A stretch of 64,000 nt of DNA. Origin: JBBPZA01 sp963728925. Lineage in GTDB: Bacteria; Actinomycetota; Thermoleophilia; Solirubrobacterales; Solirubrobacteraceae. Positions within the stretch are counted from its first letter, which is position 1. Every line of letters starts with the position of its first letter. Both the position numbers and the translations under genes were made by a program. Under the pieces are notes generated by a model. It was given only the letters and a program-made list of their open reading frames with translations. It was not told where the DNA came from and made no database searches. Location of the stretch: the NCBI GenBank assembly GCA_963728925.1, contig CAVSMB010000005.1:1-64000 (forward strand), read 5' to 3'. Shown here one piece after another: positions 14,761-27,582 of the stretch.

Positions 14761-15836
14761 GCGGCGACCCTCCCGCTTTCCCGCGCCGGATACCCGTGAC
14801 AGCCGGCGACCGAGAACGACGGCGCCCGGCCGGCGAGCGCAGCGGGGACAACGAGCGCGAGCCGGCCGGCCGAGGCTCGTGCCGCGGCGGCGGGCGGTCG
14901 CGCGAGTGCCCGGGCGGCGACGTAGAAGACGGGGCCGGTGCGGGTCCCGAAGGCGCCGAAGGCCGGCGAGGGACCGGGGCCGACGAGGGCCAGCTTCGCG
15001 TGCAGCGAGGGCCAGGCGGCGAGGTCGGGCTCGAGCGTCCGCGGCCGTCGCTCGCCGGGCAGCAGCGCCGCGCAGCCGCCGCCGCGCCCGAGCGCGAGGC
15101 ACAGCGACGCCGCGGCCCGCACGGCGGCGTCCAGCGCCTCCTCGTCGTGGGGCGCCCGCGCGTCGAGCACCACGAGCGGGCGCGCGTCGGCGTCCGGTCG
15201 CAGCCGGCGCTCGAGCAGCCCGGCCCCGCGCGCGAGCGCCGGCCAGTGGATGCGTGCCGCGGGCGCGCCCTCGCGGTAGGGGGCGAGGCCGTCGAACTCG
15301 GTCGGCGCGGCGCCCGCCAGCAGCGCCTTGACCCCGGTCGCGCGCTCGGCTCCCGATCCTCCGTCGGCGCCGCGGACGGGAAAGGTGCGGGGCAGGACGA
15401 GCACCTGGGCGTCCCCGCCGCCGCGGACCTCGCGCGAGGAGAGCCCGAGCGCGTCGCGCAGCACCAGCGACGGGGCGGGGAGGTCGCGCATCCCGCGCCG
15501 CGCGAAGCGCGCCTGGATGTGGATGCGCGCGCGGCGCCGGCCGGGCCGCAGCGACGCCGGCTCGGGCAGCAGCTCGTCGCGGACCTCGCCGCCCGGCCAC
15601 GGCCCGGGGGCGTGGACCGCGATGCGCACGGCGAGCGGCTCGTCCTCGACGATCCGCCGTTCCCCCACCTCCCGCTCGATCGTCGCGCCGCCCGAGGCGA
15701 CGGCGACCCAGAGCATCGCCCCGCCGGCCAGGAAGACGAGCCCGGCGCCTGCCGCCAGGAGCGGCTCGCCGTCGAGGAGGAAGCCGGCGGTCAGGATCGC
15801 GACGCCCAGCGCAAGGGTGCCGGCGGCCGACCGCAT
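14757..15836 (-). CDS. DUF58 domain protein
   Basis: 359-residue protein. Two N-terminal TM helices (TLALGVAILTAGFLLDGE and LLAAGAGLVFLAGGAMLWVAVA) are followed by a soluble part with the DUF58 signature FDGLAPYREGAPAARIHWPALARG and a von Willebrand A-like region (PLVVLDARAPHDEEALDAAVRAAASLC). ATG 15836 is used, with an in-frame GTG one codon earlier. It sits between moxR and the transglutaminase gene and probably is membrane-anchored and assisted by the MoxR ATPase. Confidence 0.92.
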   Translation of the reverse strand: MRSAAGTLALGVAILTAGFLLDGEPLLAAGAGLVFLAGGAMLWVAVASGGATIEREVGERRIVEDEPLAVRIAVHAPGPWPGGEVRDELLPEPASLRPGRRRARIHIQARFARRGMRDLPAPSLVLRDALGLSSREVRGGGDAQVLVLPRTFPVRGADGGSGAERATGVKALLAGAAPTEFDGLAPYREGAPAARIHWPALARGAGLLERRLRPDADARPLVVLDARAPHDEEALDAAVRAAASLCLALGRGGGCAALLPGERRPRTLEPDLAAWPSLHAKLALVGPGPSPAFGAFGTRTGPVFYVAARALARPPAAAARASAGRLALVVPAALAGRAPSFSVAGCHGYPARESGRVAA

Positions 15837-15840
15837 CACG

Positions 15841-16811
<971 letters not shown>

Positions 16812-16812
<1 letters not shown>

Positions 16813-18152
16813 CAGGACCGCCCCGTCGCAGGCGTGGATGGCGTGGAGGACGGGGCGGGCGCGGCCGGCCCGGCGGGCGCGGCCGGCTCGGCGGCCGCCT
16901 GCGACCGCAGCCGCTCGACCTCGTCGAGGATCGTCGCGGCCACCTGCGCCTTGGAGCCCAGCGCGATCGGGCGGTCGCCGTCGTGGCCCACCAGCGTCAC
17001 CTCGTTGTCGGTCGTGTCGAAGCCGATGTCCGTCCGCGAGATGTCGTTGACGACGACCAAGTCAAGCCCCTTGCGCTCGAGCTTGCCGCGGCCGTAGGCG
17101 AGCGCGCCGTCGCCGTGCTCGGCCGCGAAGCCGACGAGCGTCTGCTCCGGACGGCGGCGCTGCGCGAGCGCGGCGAGCACGTCGTCGGTGCGCTCGAGCT
17201 CGAGCTCGAGGCGCTCCGCGCGGCCCTTCTTGAGCTTCTCGGCCGCGGCGCCGCCGGCGGGTCGGTAGTCGGCCACCGCGGCGGCCATGAGCAGCACGTC
17301 GGCCTCCGCGAACTCGGCGAGGCAGGCCTCGTGCAGCTGCGCCGCCGTCTCGACCGCCACGAGCTCCACGCGCGGGTTGGGCGCGAGCGTGACGTTGGCG
17401 GCGACCACGGTCACGCAGCCGCCTCGACCGGCCGCCTCGTCGGCCAGGGCCCACCCCATGCGGCCCGAGGAGCGGTTGCCGATGAAGCGCACGCTGTCGA
17501 TCGGCTCGCGCGTTCCTCCGGCCGTCACGAGCACGCGCAGGCCATGCCACGGCCCGGCCGCGGCCGGCCGGGGCGCGGCCGCGGGCACGAGAGCCTCCAC
17601 GGCGGCGAGCAGCTCCTCGGGCTCGGGCAGCCGGCCCGCCCCCCATTCGCCGCGCGAGGCGAGCGCGCCGGATCCCGGCTCGAGCACGGTGACCCCGCGG
17701 TCGCCCAGGACGTCGAGGTTGGCGCGGGTGGCGGGGTGCTCGAGCATGTGGTTGTTCATCGCGGGCGCGACGGCGACCGGGCAGGTCGCGGCCAGCGCGG
17801 CGGTGGTGAGCAGGTCGTCGGCCAGGCCGTGGGCGAGGCGCGCGAGCGTGTTGGCCGTCGCCGGGGCCACGAGCAGGACGTCGGCGTTGGCGACGAGAGC
17901 GAGGTGGCCGATCGGGTCGTGGTCGGGGGGGCGCTGGTCGGGGAAGACGCCGCGCGCGGGATCGCGCGCCCACTGGTCGACGAGGACCGGCGCCCCCGTC
18001 ACGCCCTCGAAGGAGGCCGCGCCGACGAAGCGCAGGCTCGCCTCGGTCTGGATCACGCGGACGGCGTGCCCGGCCTTGGTGGCGAGGCGCGCCAGCTCGA
18101 GCGCCTTGTAGGCGGCGATGCCGCCGCTGACTCCGAGGAGCAGGCGGGCCAC
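16812..18152 (-). CDS. coaBC: Phosphopantothenoylcysteine decarboxylase / phosphopantothenate-cysteine ligase
   Basis: Bifunctional coenzyme A biosynthesis enzyme, 446 residues. The N-terminal flavoprotein CoaC domain has LLLGVSGGIAAYKALELARL and APATANTLARLAHGLADDLL and the catalytic APAMNNHML. The C-terminal CoaB domain has VTAGGTREPIDSVRFIGNRS and SSGRMGWALADEAAGRG, AAAVADYRPA and EKLKKG. GTG 18152 is chosen with GGGGAG upstream. A Pro/Ala-rich tail ends the protein. It follows rpoZ as in most actinobacteria. Confidence 0.96.
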
Positions 18153-18178
18153 CGACTCCCCTCCCCGCGGACCGTTTC

Positions 18179-18406
18179 CTAGCGGTGGCGGTACTTCAGC
18201 TTGCCGGCGGCCACTTCCTCCAAAGCGATGGTCAGGTAGTTCTTGGACTGCGTGTCGACCATCGGGGGCGGGAACTCGTCGAAGGTCCCCTCGCCGAGGT
18301 TGTGGTAGTACGAGTTGATCTGCCGCGCGCGCTTGGCGGCGACGATGACGCTCGCGTAGTTCGAGTCGACATTGTCGAGCAGGCGGTCTATACGCGGGGA
18401 GATCAC
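18179..18406 (-). CDS. rpoZ: RNA polymerase omega subunit
   Basis: 75-residue omega subunit. It contains PRIDRLLDNVDSNYASVIVAAKRARQINSY, the core contacting beta-prime, and a tail DTQSKNYLTIALEEVAAGKLKY. The ATG overlaps the gmk stop (ATGA). The gmk-rpoZ-coaBC order is standard. Confidence 0.96.
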   Translation of the reverse strand: MISPRIDRLLDNVDSNYASVIVAAKRARQINSYYHNLGEGTFDEFPPPMVDTQSKNYLTIALEEVAAGKLKYRHR

Positions 18407-18993
18407 GGTGCCGGGGGCCTTTCGTCGGGTCCTTCGAGGGTAGCAATCGACCGCTCGACGATCCGCACGAGGTCGTCCACGGCGGCCTCGAGGCGGTCGT
18501 TGCAGATCACGTGCTCGAACTCGCGCTCGGCCGCGAGCTCCTCCCGCGCGGTGTCCAGCCGGCGCTCGACCTGCGCCGGGTCGTCGGTCCCGCGGCCGAC
18601 GAGCCGCTCGCGCAGCGCCCCCGGCGAGGGCGGGGCGATGAAGACGAGGACCGCCTCGGGCAGCGCCTCGCGCACCTGGCGCGCGCCCTGGACCTCGATC
18701 TCGAGCACCACCGGCGCGCCGGCCGACAGCCGGCGCTCGAGCTCTGAGCGCAACGTCCCGTAGCGGCGCCCGGCGTAGGTCGCGTGCTCGACGAAGTCGC
18801 CGGCCGCGAGGCGGCGGTCGAACTCCTCGTCGGAGAGGAAGTGGTAGTCGACCCCGTCGACCTCGCCAGGCCGCGGCGGGCGCGTCGTCACCGAGACCGA
18901 CAGCTCGAGCGAGGGCACGCGCGCGAGCAGGTTGCGGATCAGCGTCCCCTTGCCGACCCCGGAGGGCCCCGTGATGACGAACACCAGCGCCAT
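18403..18993 (-). CDS. gmk: Guanylate kinase
   Basis: Phosphorylates GMP to GDP with ATP, 196 residues. P-loop FVITGPSGVGKGTLIRNLL at the N-terminus, the GMP-binding block SVSVTTRPPRPGEVDGVDYHFLSDEEF, and VLEIEVQGARQVREALPEAV. ATG 18993 gives the usual short leader before the P-loop; a longer Arg-rich extension upstream is not family-like. The 208 bp between it and mihF are GC-rich and hold no gene. Confidence 0.96.
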   Translation of the reverse strand: MALVFVITGPSGVGKGTLIRNLLARVPSLELSVSVTTRPPRPGEVDGVDYHFLSDEEFDRRLAAGDFVEHATYAGRRYGTLRSELERRLSAGAPVVLEIEVQGARQVREALPEAVLVFIAPPSPGALRERLVGRGTDDPAQVERRLDTAREELAAEREFEHVICNDRLEAAVDDLVRIVERSIATLEGPDERPPAP

Positions 18994-19201
18994 CGGACCA
19001 TCATCGGGCGGCGGGCGGTCGGAAGACGCGCGCCGACGCCGCGCGAACAACATCGTGCGAAGGAGGGGAACCCGGGCCCTGGGTCCGGCGGCGATGAGCG
19101 TCGCGAACCGTCGCTGGCAAGGACGCAGGGAGCGCGGCGTGCGCCAGCACGCGAGCGAGCGAGGACGCCGCCAGCGGCGGCCGCGCGGCGCTCAGCGCCT
19201 A

Positions 19202-19543
19202 CTAGCGGCGCAAGCTGGCGATGAGCTCCGAGCGCTGGCGCTCGGAGAGGCCGCCGATGGTCTTGCTCGGCGAGATCCGGCACTGGCCGAGGATCTTGTT
19301 GACCTTCACGCGCCCGTACTTGGGGACAGCGAGGAGCATGTCGAAGACCTTCGCGGTCTCCACCCACTCGGGCGGGTCGAGCAGCAGCATCTGGATCGAG
19401 CGCCGGCCCGCTTTGAGGTCGCGCTTGAGCTGCGCCCGCCGGGTGCGAATGTCGTTGGCGCGTTGGAGCGCCTCCATCCGCTGGACCAGCGAGCGCTCCG
19501 GTGCGGATGAGGGCTTGGTCTCCATCTCGGTGGCCGCAGGCAT
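19202..19543 (-). CDS. mihF: Actinobacterial integration host factor (mIHF)
   Basis: 113-residue nucleoid-associated DNA-binding protein, essential in mycobacteria. The conserved segment includes RRAQLKRDLKAGRRSIQMLL and the helix-two-turn-helix region VPKYGRVKVNKILGQCRISPSKTIGGLSERQR. ATG 19543 gives MPAATEMETKPSS. A promoter with -10 TAGACT ends 12 bases upstream, so the mRNA may be leaderless. Position between pyr genes and gmk is the classic actinobacterial order. Confidence 0.95.
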   Translation of the reverse strand: MPAATEMETKPSSAPERSLVQRMEALQRANDIRTRRAQLKRDLKAGRRSIQMLLLDPPEWVETAKVFDMLLAVPKYGRVKVNKILGQCRISPSKTIGGLSERQRSELIASLRR

Positions 19544-19554
19544 CAAGACGGGCG

Positions 19555-19582
19555 AGTCTACATATCCACCTCGGGCACGCAA
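19555..19582 (-). promoter_or_regulatory. Promoter of mihF
   Basis: Minus strand -35 TTGCGT (19577-19582), 16-bp spacer and -10 TAGACT (19555-19560). The predicted start falls about 5 bases before the ATG, giving a leaderless or near-leaderless transcript. Confidence 0.55.
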
Positions 19583-19643
19583 GGCGAGTCGGCCGAATTG
19601 AGCTTGACCTCAACCTGAGGTGGAGGAACGGAAGCCCTGAAAG

Positions 19644-19660
19644 TCCCGCGTTATGCGGGA
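19644..19660 (-). terminator. Hairpin at the pyrD stop, likely end of the pyr operon
   Basis: Minus strand TCCCGC-ATAAC-GCGGGA stem of 6 bp followed by CTTTC. The pyrD TAA lies in the loop. The T-run is weak. Confidence 0.5.
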
Positions 19661-20547
19661 TTTCCAGCGGTTTCGTGGCGCGAGGAGACTCCCCCAACGG
19701 CGAGGTCACCCGCGATCCGAAGGCCCGCTCGAGGGTCTCTGAAGCTCTCGGTGCCCACGGCGACGAGCGTTGCACCCGCGAACAGCAGATCTCTAGCGTG
19801 ATGCCCGTGTTCGACCCCCCCCATTCCGACGATCGGAAGCCCGGTGCGGGCCGCGACCTCGGCGACCTGGGCGAGCGCGATCGCCCGGACCGCCGGCCCC
19901 GACAGGCCGCCGGTCCCCCCGCCCAGCCAGGGCGTTCCGTCGCCGCGAGGGTGCAGCGCCGTGCCGCGGATCGTGTTGATGAGCGACAGCGCGTCGGCCC
20001 CGGCGTCCTGTGCGGCGGCCGCGACCGCGCCGACGTCGGTCGTGTTCGGCGTGAGCTTGACGATCAGCGGCTTGGCGGTGAGCGGGCGCACGTGCTCGAG
20101 CAGCCGAGCGGTCTCCAGCGGGTCGGCGCCCATGATCAGGCCCGTCTCGACGTTGGGGCACGACACGTTGAGCTCGAGCGCGGCGACCTCGTCGCGCGAC
20201 GCGAAGGCGCGCACGAGCACGGCGACCTCCTCGCGCGTGAAGCCCATGACGTTGACGATCAGCGGCACCGGCAGCCCCGCGAGCTCGGGAAGGTCGTGAG
20301 CCAGGTAGCCCTCCAGCCCCTTGTTGGGCAGGCCGATCGAGTTGATCAGGCCTGCGGGCGCCTCCCAGAGGCGCGGTGGCGGGTTGCCACCCCGCGGCGC
20401 GACGGTGACGGTCTTGGAGACGAAGGCCGCGAACGGGAAGTCCTCGAGCAGCGCGTCCCCGAACGCGCGTCGCGCGGCGATCACGTCGAACGTCCCCGAC
20501 GCGTTGACGATCGGGCCCGCGAGCTCGATGCCGCAGAAGTCCGTCAC
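19651..20547 (-). CDS. pyrD: Dihydroorotate dehydrogenase, class 1B catalytic subunit
   Basis: Oxidises dihydroorotate to orotate, 298 residues. FMN/substrate motifs are NASGTFDVI, GLINSIGLPNKGLEGYLA, LELNVSCPNVETG with the class 1 active-site Cys, VKLTPNTTDVGAVAAA, NTIRGTALHPRG and GMGGVEHGHHARDLL. The GTG start overlaps the pyrK stop (GTGA), so it is the partner of the electron-transfer subunit. pyrE and pyrF, often in such operons, are not seen in this window. Confidence 0.96.
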   Translation of the reverse strand: MTDFCGIELAGPIVNASGTFDVIAARRAFGDALLEDFPFAAFVSKTVTVAPRGGNPPPRLWEAPAGLINSIGLPNKGLEGYLAHDLPELAGLPVPLIVNVMGFTREEVAVLVRAFASRDEVAALELNVSCPNVETGLIMGADPLETARLLEHVRPLTAKPLIVKLTPNTTDVGAVAAAAQDAGADALSLINTIRGTALHPRGDGTPWLGGGTGGLSGPAVRAIALAQVAEVAARTGLPIVGMGGVEHGHHARDLLFAGATLVAVGTESFRDPRAGLRIAGDLAVGGVSSRHETAGNPA

Positions 20548-21364
20548 CCGGCTACCGCCTCGAGCGCCGCTGCGTCGAGCACCGGCCCGTCCACGCACAG
20601 GCGCACGTAACCCTCGCGAGTCTGCACCGCGCACCCGAAGCACGCCCCGAAGCCGCACGCCATGCCCGCCTCGAGCGCAAGCTGGGCGGCGACCCCCCGC
20701 TCGGCGCACAGCGCGCGCACCGCCTCGAGCATCGGCGGCGGCCCGCAGGCGTAGACGACGGCGTGCGGGTCGCCGAGCTCGCGCGCGAGCAGCTCGGTGA
20801 CCGCGCCGTGGTAGCCGGTGCTGCCGTCGTCGGTCGCGACGCGCGGCGCCGCGAAGAGGCCGGCGGCGGGAGCGTGGTCGCCGTCGCGGAAGCCGAGCAA
20901 GGTGACGGCCGCGCCGCTACCCAGCTCGTCCTCCCAGCCCGCCAGCGGCACGACGCCGATGCCGCCGCCGCAGAGCACCCCCCGGCGCCCGTCCCGCGGC
21001 GCGGCGAACCCGACGCCGAGCGGACCGAGCGCCCACAGCCCGTCGCCGGGCACGAGCTGGGCCAGCCGCGCCGTTCCCGGCCCCACGTCCTCGAGGAGGA
21101 ACTCGAGCCGCCGGTCACGGGCGCGCAGGAAGCTGAAGGCCCTCGGGAGCCATGGCCGCTCGTCCTCCCCCGCCCCCCAGCCCTGCGCGGCGGCGAGCAT
21201 GTAGAACTGCCCGGGGCGAGGCGACGGGCCGTCGGGATCGGCGGCGGCGAGCAGCCGGTAGGCGCCGACCTCGCGCGCCTCGACGACCTCGAGAGCGCGG
21301 CGTCCGAAGGGCGCGAGGGTGCGGCGCGGGTCCCCGGGAGTCGCGGCGACAGAGCGGCCGCTGC

Positions 21365-21368
<4 letters not shown>
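20544..21368 (-). CDS. pyrK: Dihydroorotate dehydrogenase electron-transfer subunit
   Basis: Iron-sulfur flavoprotein of 274 residues that passes electrons from PyrD to NAD. The FAD-binding beta barrel has RPGQFYMLAA and PRAFSFL, the NAD domain has GVLCGGGIGVVPLAGW and YACGPPPMLEAVRALC, and the C-terminal 2Fe-2S cysteines are in MACGFGACFGCAV with another Cys in YVRLCVDGPV. The ATG overlaps the carB stop (ATGA). Confidence 0.95.
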
Positions 21369-24506
<3,138 letters not shown>

Positions 24507-24517
<11 letters not shown>

Positions 24518-25100
24518 GGACGGCCTCCAAACGCTGCTCGAGGTTGGCCCGCACCGCGGGCCACTCGTCGTCGACGATCGAGTAGTAGGCCGAGTCGCGG
24601 ATCCCGATGCCCGGGACGACCATGTGCTTGCGGTGGATGCCCTCGAAGCCGGCCGGCAGCGCCTCCATCGCCCGCCGCGAGCGCTCGTTGGCGGCATGGG
24701 TCTTGAGCTCGACGCGCAGGCACCCCTCCTCCTCGAAGGCGTGGCCGAGCATGAGCAGCTTGGCCTCGACGTTGGCTCCGGTCCGCCACGCCGCGGGCTC
24801 GAGCCACGTCCAGCCGATCTCCAGGCCGCGGTGCTCGGGCCGCAGGGTGAGGTAGCGGGTCGAGCCCAGCGGCCGGCCCGTGCGTGCGTCGAGGGTCGCG
24901 AAGGGAACCTCCGCTCCACTCCGCGCGGCGTCAAGCGCGTCGGCGAGCCATGCGTCGAAATCGAAGGTGCCGCGGGCCAGCCACTCCCACACCTCGGGGT
25001 GATCGGCCGCCCGGCGCAGGCCGTCGGCGTGGCGGCGCTCGAGCGGCTCGAGGACGACGATCCGGCCGGCAAGGCGCCTCGCGAGCCCGGGCCACGTCAT
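24507..25100 (-). CDS. GNAT-family N-acetyltransferase (RimJ/RimL-like)
   Basis: 197-residue acetyltransferase_3-type protein. Features are VLEPLERRHADGLRRAADHPEVWEWL, STRYLTLRPEHRGLEIGWTWLEPAAW and the C-terminal NVEAKLLMLGHAFEEEGCLRVELKTHAANERSRRAMEAL. These match the usual DUF1201/RimJ fold, but the Q/R-x-x-G-x-G/A CoA loop is only weakly recognisable. It is sandwiched between carA and carB with overlapping ends on both sides, so it is co-translated with the carbamoyl phosphate synthase subunits. The substrate is unknown. Confidence 0.85.
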
Positions 25101-26218
25101 GACGCCTCGATCTCGTCGAGGAAGCGGTCGAAGAGGTAGGTGGCGTCGTGGGGACCCGGCCCGGCCTCGGGGTGGTACTGGACCGCGGCGCCGGGGACGT
25201 CGCGCAGGACCAGTCCCTCGACGGTGCGGTCGTAGAGGTTGAGGTGGGTGAGCTCGGCGACGCCCACCCCGGTCTCCCAGCGCACCGGCTCGTCGCCCTC
25301 GATCGTCCCGCCCCCGTCGGGGCCGAGGACCGCGAAGCCGTGGTTCTGGGAGGTGATGGCGATCCGCCCGGTCTCGAGGTCCTTGACCGGGTGGTTGGCG
25401 CCTCGGTGGCCGAAGCGCAGCTTGTAGGTCTCCAGGCCGACGGCGCGGCAGAGGAGCTGGTGGCCGAGGCAGATGCCGTAGACCGGCACCTTCCCGACAA
25501 CGCCGCGGACGGTCTGGACGATGTGGTCGAGCGCGGCCGGGTCGCCCGGGCCGTTGGCGAGGAACACCGCGTCGGGATCGCGGGCGAGCAACTCCTGCGC
25601 AGAGGAAGCGGCGGGGTGGAGCTCGAGGCGCACGCCGCGCTCGCGCCAGTTGCGCACGATCGAGGTCTTGATGCCGGTGTCGATCGCCACGATGCGCGGG
25701 CCCGACGCGTCGGGGTCGAGAAAGACCGGTGCCGCGGGGCTGACCTCCCCCGTGAGGTCGCGATCGTTCATCGGCGGCTCGGCCGCGATCAGCGCGGCAG
25801 CCTCGTCCTGCGCCGTCGCGCCCGGGAAGACGCCGCCGCGCATGGCCCCGCGCTCGCGGATGTGGCGCACCAGCGCCCTGGTGTCGACCCCGGTGATCGC
25901 CGGCACGCCGCAGTCGGCGAGCCAGCTGAGCCAGCCGCCTTCCGCGCCCGGGGCGTCGTCGCGGTCCGCGGCGGCGCGCATGATCGCCGCGCGGGCGTGG
26001 ACGCGGTCGGACTCCATCGCCTCGCCCGACACGCCGTAGTTGCCGATGTGCGGGTAGGTGAAGGTGATGAGCTGACCGGCGTAGCTCGGATCGGTCACCG
26101 ACTCCTGGTAGCCCGACATCGCGGTGTTGAAGACGATCTCGCCGGTCACCGAGCCGGGGGCACCGCACGCCTCGCCGTCGAAGCGTGCGCCGTCCTCGAG
26201 CAGCACGTAGGCGCTCAC
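25097..26218 (-). CDS. carA: Carbamoyl phosphate synthase small (glutaminase) subunit
   Basis: 373-residue glutamine amidotransferase that supplies ammonia to CarB. The N-terminal domain has VTGEIVFNTAMSGYQESVTDPSY. The class I GATase domain has VYGICLGHQLLCRAVG (nucleophilic Cys), ITSQNHGFAV and QYHPEAGPGPHDATYLF. The GTG 26218 overlaps the pyrC stop (GTGA). Confidence 0.97.
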   Translation of the reverse strand: MSAYVLLEDGARFDGEACGAPGSVTGEIVFNTAMSGYQESVTDPSYAGQLITFTYPHIGNYGVSGEAMESDRVHARAAIMRAAADRDDAPGAEGGWLSWLADCGVPAITGVDTRALVRHIRERGAMRGGVFPGATAQDEAAALIAAEPPMNDRDLTGEVSPAAPVFLDPDASGPRIVAIDTGIKTSIVRNWRERGVRLELHPAASSAQELLARDPDAVFLANGPGDPAALDHIVQTVRGVVGKVPVYGICLGHQLLCRAVGLETYKLRFGHRGANHPVKDLETGRIAITSQNHGFAVLGPDGGGTIEGDEPVRWETGVGVAELTHLNLYDRTVEGLVLRDVPGAAVQYHPEAGPGPHDATYLFDRFLDEIEAS

Positions 26219-27582
26219 GTCACGAGCACGAGCGAGCGCTCGCGGTAGGCGACGGCGCCGGCGGCGACGGTGAGCAGGACGCGGCCGCTCAGCGTGCGCC
26301 CAGCGAAGCACGAGTTCTCCGAGCGGCTCTCGTAGCCGCTCTCCCCCACCTGCCAGTCCGCGTCGAGGTCGACGAGGCAGAGGTCGGCGGGCGCGCCGGC
26401 CGCGATGCGTGGGACGGGGAGGTCGTAGACCGCGGCGCCGGCGGTCATGCGCTCGACCAGCGTTCCCAGCCCGAGCACGCCGGGACGCACGAGCTCTGAG
26501 TGCAGCGCGGCGAAGGCGGTCTCCAGTCCCGTGGTGCCCATCGGGGCCTCCTCGAAGGGCGCCTCCTTCTCCTCGCGCGCGTGGGGCGCATGGTCGGTGG
26601 CGACGCAATCGATGGTGCCGTCGCGCAGCGCGTCCACGATCGCGCGGCGGTCCTCCTGCGCCCGCAGCGGCGGGTTCATCTTGAAGCGCGTGTCGAGCGA
26701 GCGGACCTCCTCGTGGGTGAGCACGAGGTGGTGTGGACACGCTTCCGCGGTCACCCGGGCACCCTGGTCCTTGGCGGCGGCCACCGCCTGCACCGACTCG
26801 GCTGCGGAGACGTGGAGCAGGTGCACGCGGCCGTCCTCGTAGCGGGCCAGCGCGGCGTCGCGGGCGACCATGACCGATTCCGACACCGACGGGATCCCGG
26901 TGAGGCCGAGCACGGCCGAGACCTCGCCCTCGTGCATGACGCCGTCGCCCGAGAGGGTCGGCTCCTCCTCGTGGAGGGCGAGCACCCCGCCGCACAGACG
27001 CTGGTACTGCAGGGCGCGCCGCAGGATGCCGGCGCCGTGGACGGGCACGCCGTCGTCGGTGAAGCCCAGCGCGCCGGTGTCGCGCAGCTCGGCCATCTCG
27101 GTGAGCTCGTCGCCGGCGAGGTCGCGGGTGATCGAGGCGAGGAAGCCGACGGGAACGCGGGCCTCGCGCCCGGCCGCCTCGCGCAGCGCCTGGAGCACCG
27201 GCGCCGAGCTCACGGTCGGGCGGGTGTTGGGCATCGCGACGACGGCGACGAAGCCGCCCGCGGCGGCCGCACGGGTGCCCGAGTCGAGGTCCTCCTCGTG
27301 CTCGTCGCCGGGCACGCGCAGGTGCACGTGGGGGTCGACGAAGCCCGGGAACAGGTGTCGTCCCTCGCCGCTGACCACCTCGGCGCCCTCGGGCGCCTCG
27401 AGCGAGCCCGGATCGCCGAGCGCAGCGATCTCGCCGCCGCGGACGAGCACGTCGCGCGGGCCGTCGAGCCCCTCGCGGGGGTCGAGCGTCCACGCCGCGC
27501 GGACGAGCAGGTCGGCCGGCCGGGCGCGCCGCGAGATCAGGCGGACCGGCCCGTCGCCGCCGCCGTCGACAGGGCGCATCAC
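26215..27582 (-). CDS. pyrC: Dihydroorotase
   Basis: Cyclises carbamoyl aspartate to dihydroorotate; 454-455 residues. Zinc ligands are in GFVDPHVHLRVPG, with ALHEEEPTL, HLLHVSAAESV and DCVATDHAPHAREEK. GTG 27582 and ATG 27579 are both possible starts; either overlaps the pyrB stop. It is a type I dihydroorotase. Confidence 0.96.
   Translation of the reverse strand: MMRPVDGGGDGPVRLISRRARPADLLVRAAWTLDPREGLDGPRDVLVRGGEIAALGDPGSLEAPEGAEVVSGEGRHLFPGFVDPHVHLRVPGDEHEEDLDSGTRAAAAGGFVAVVAMPNTRPTVSSAPVLQALREAAGREARVPVGFLASITRDLAGDELTEMAELRDTGALGFTDDGVPVHGAGILRRALQYQRLCGGVLALHEEEPTLSGDGVMHEGEVSAVLGLTGIPSVSESVMVARDAALARYEDGRVHLLHVSAAESVQAVAAAKDQGARVTAEACPHHLVLTHEEVRSLDTRFKMNPPLRAQEDRRAIVDALRDGTIDCVATDHAPHAREEKEAPFEEAPMGTTGLETAFAALHSELVRPGVLGLGTLVERMTAGAAVYDLPVPRIAAGAPADLCLVDLDADWQVGESGYESRSENSCFAGRTLSGRVLLTVAAGAVAYRERSLVLVT

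Noticed and set aside
18437..18445. TGCTACCCT extended -10 ahead of rpoZ
   Set aside because: It lies in gmk coding sequence, has no -35 and its codons are ordinary for gmk, so it may be chance.
19607..19621. MerR-like operator ACCTCAACCTGAGGT
   Set aside because: The symmetry is good and TTG precedes it, but no correctly spaced -10, no MerR gene and no plus-strand gene follows nearby.
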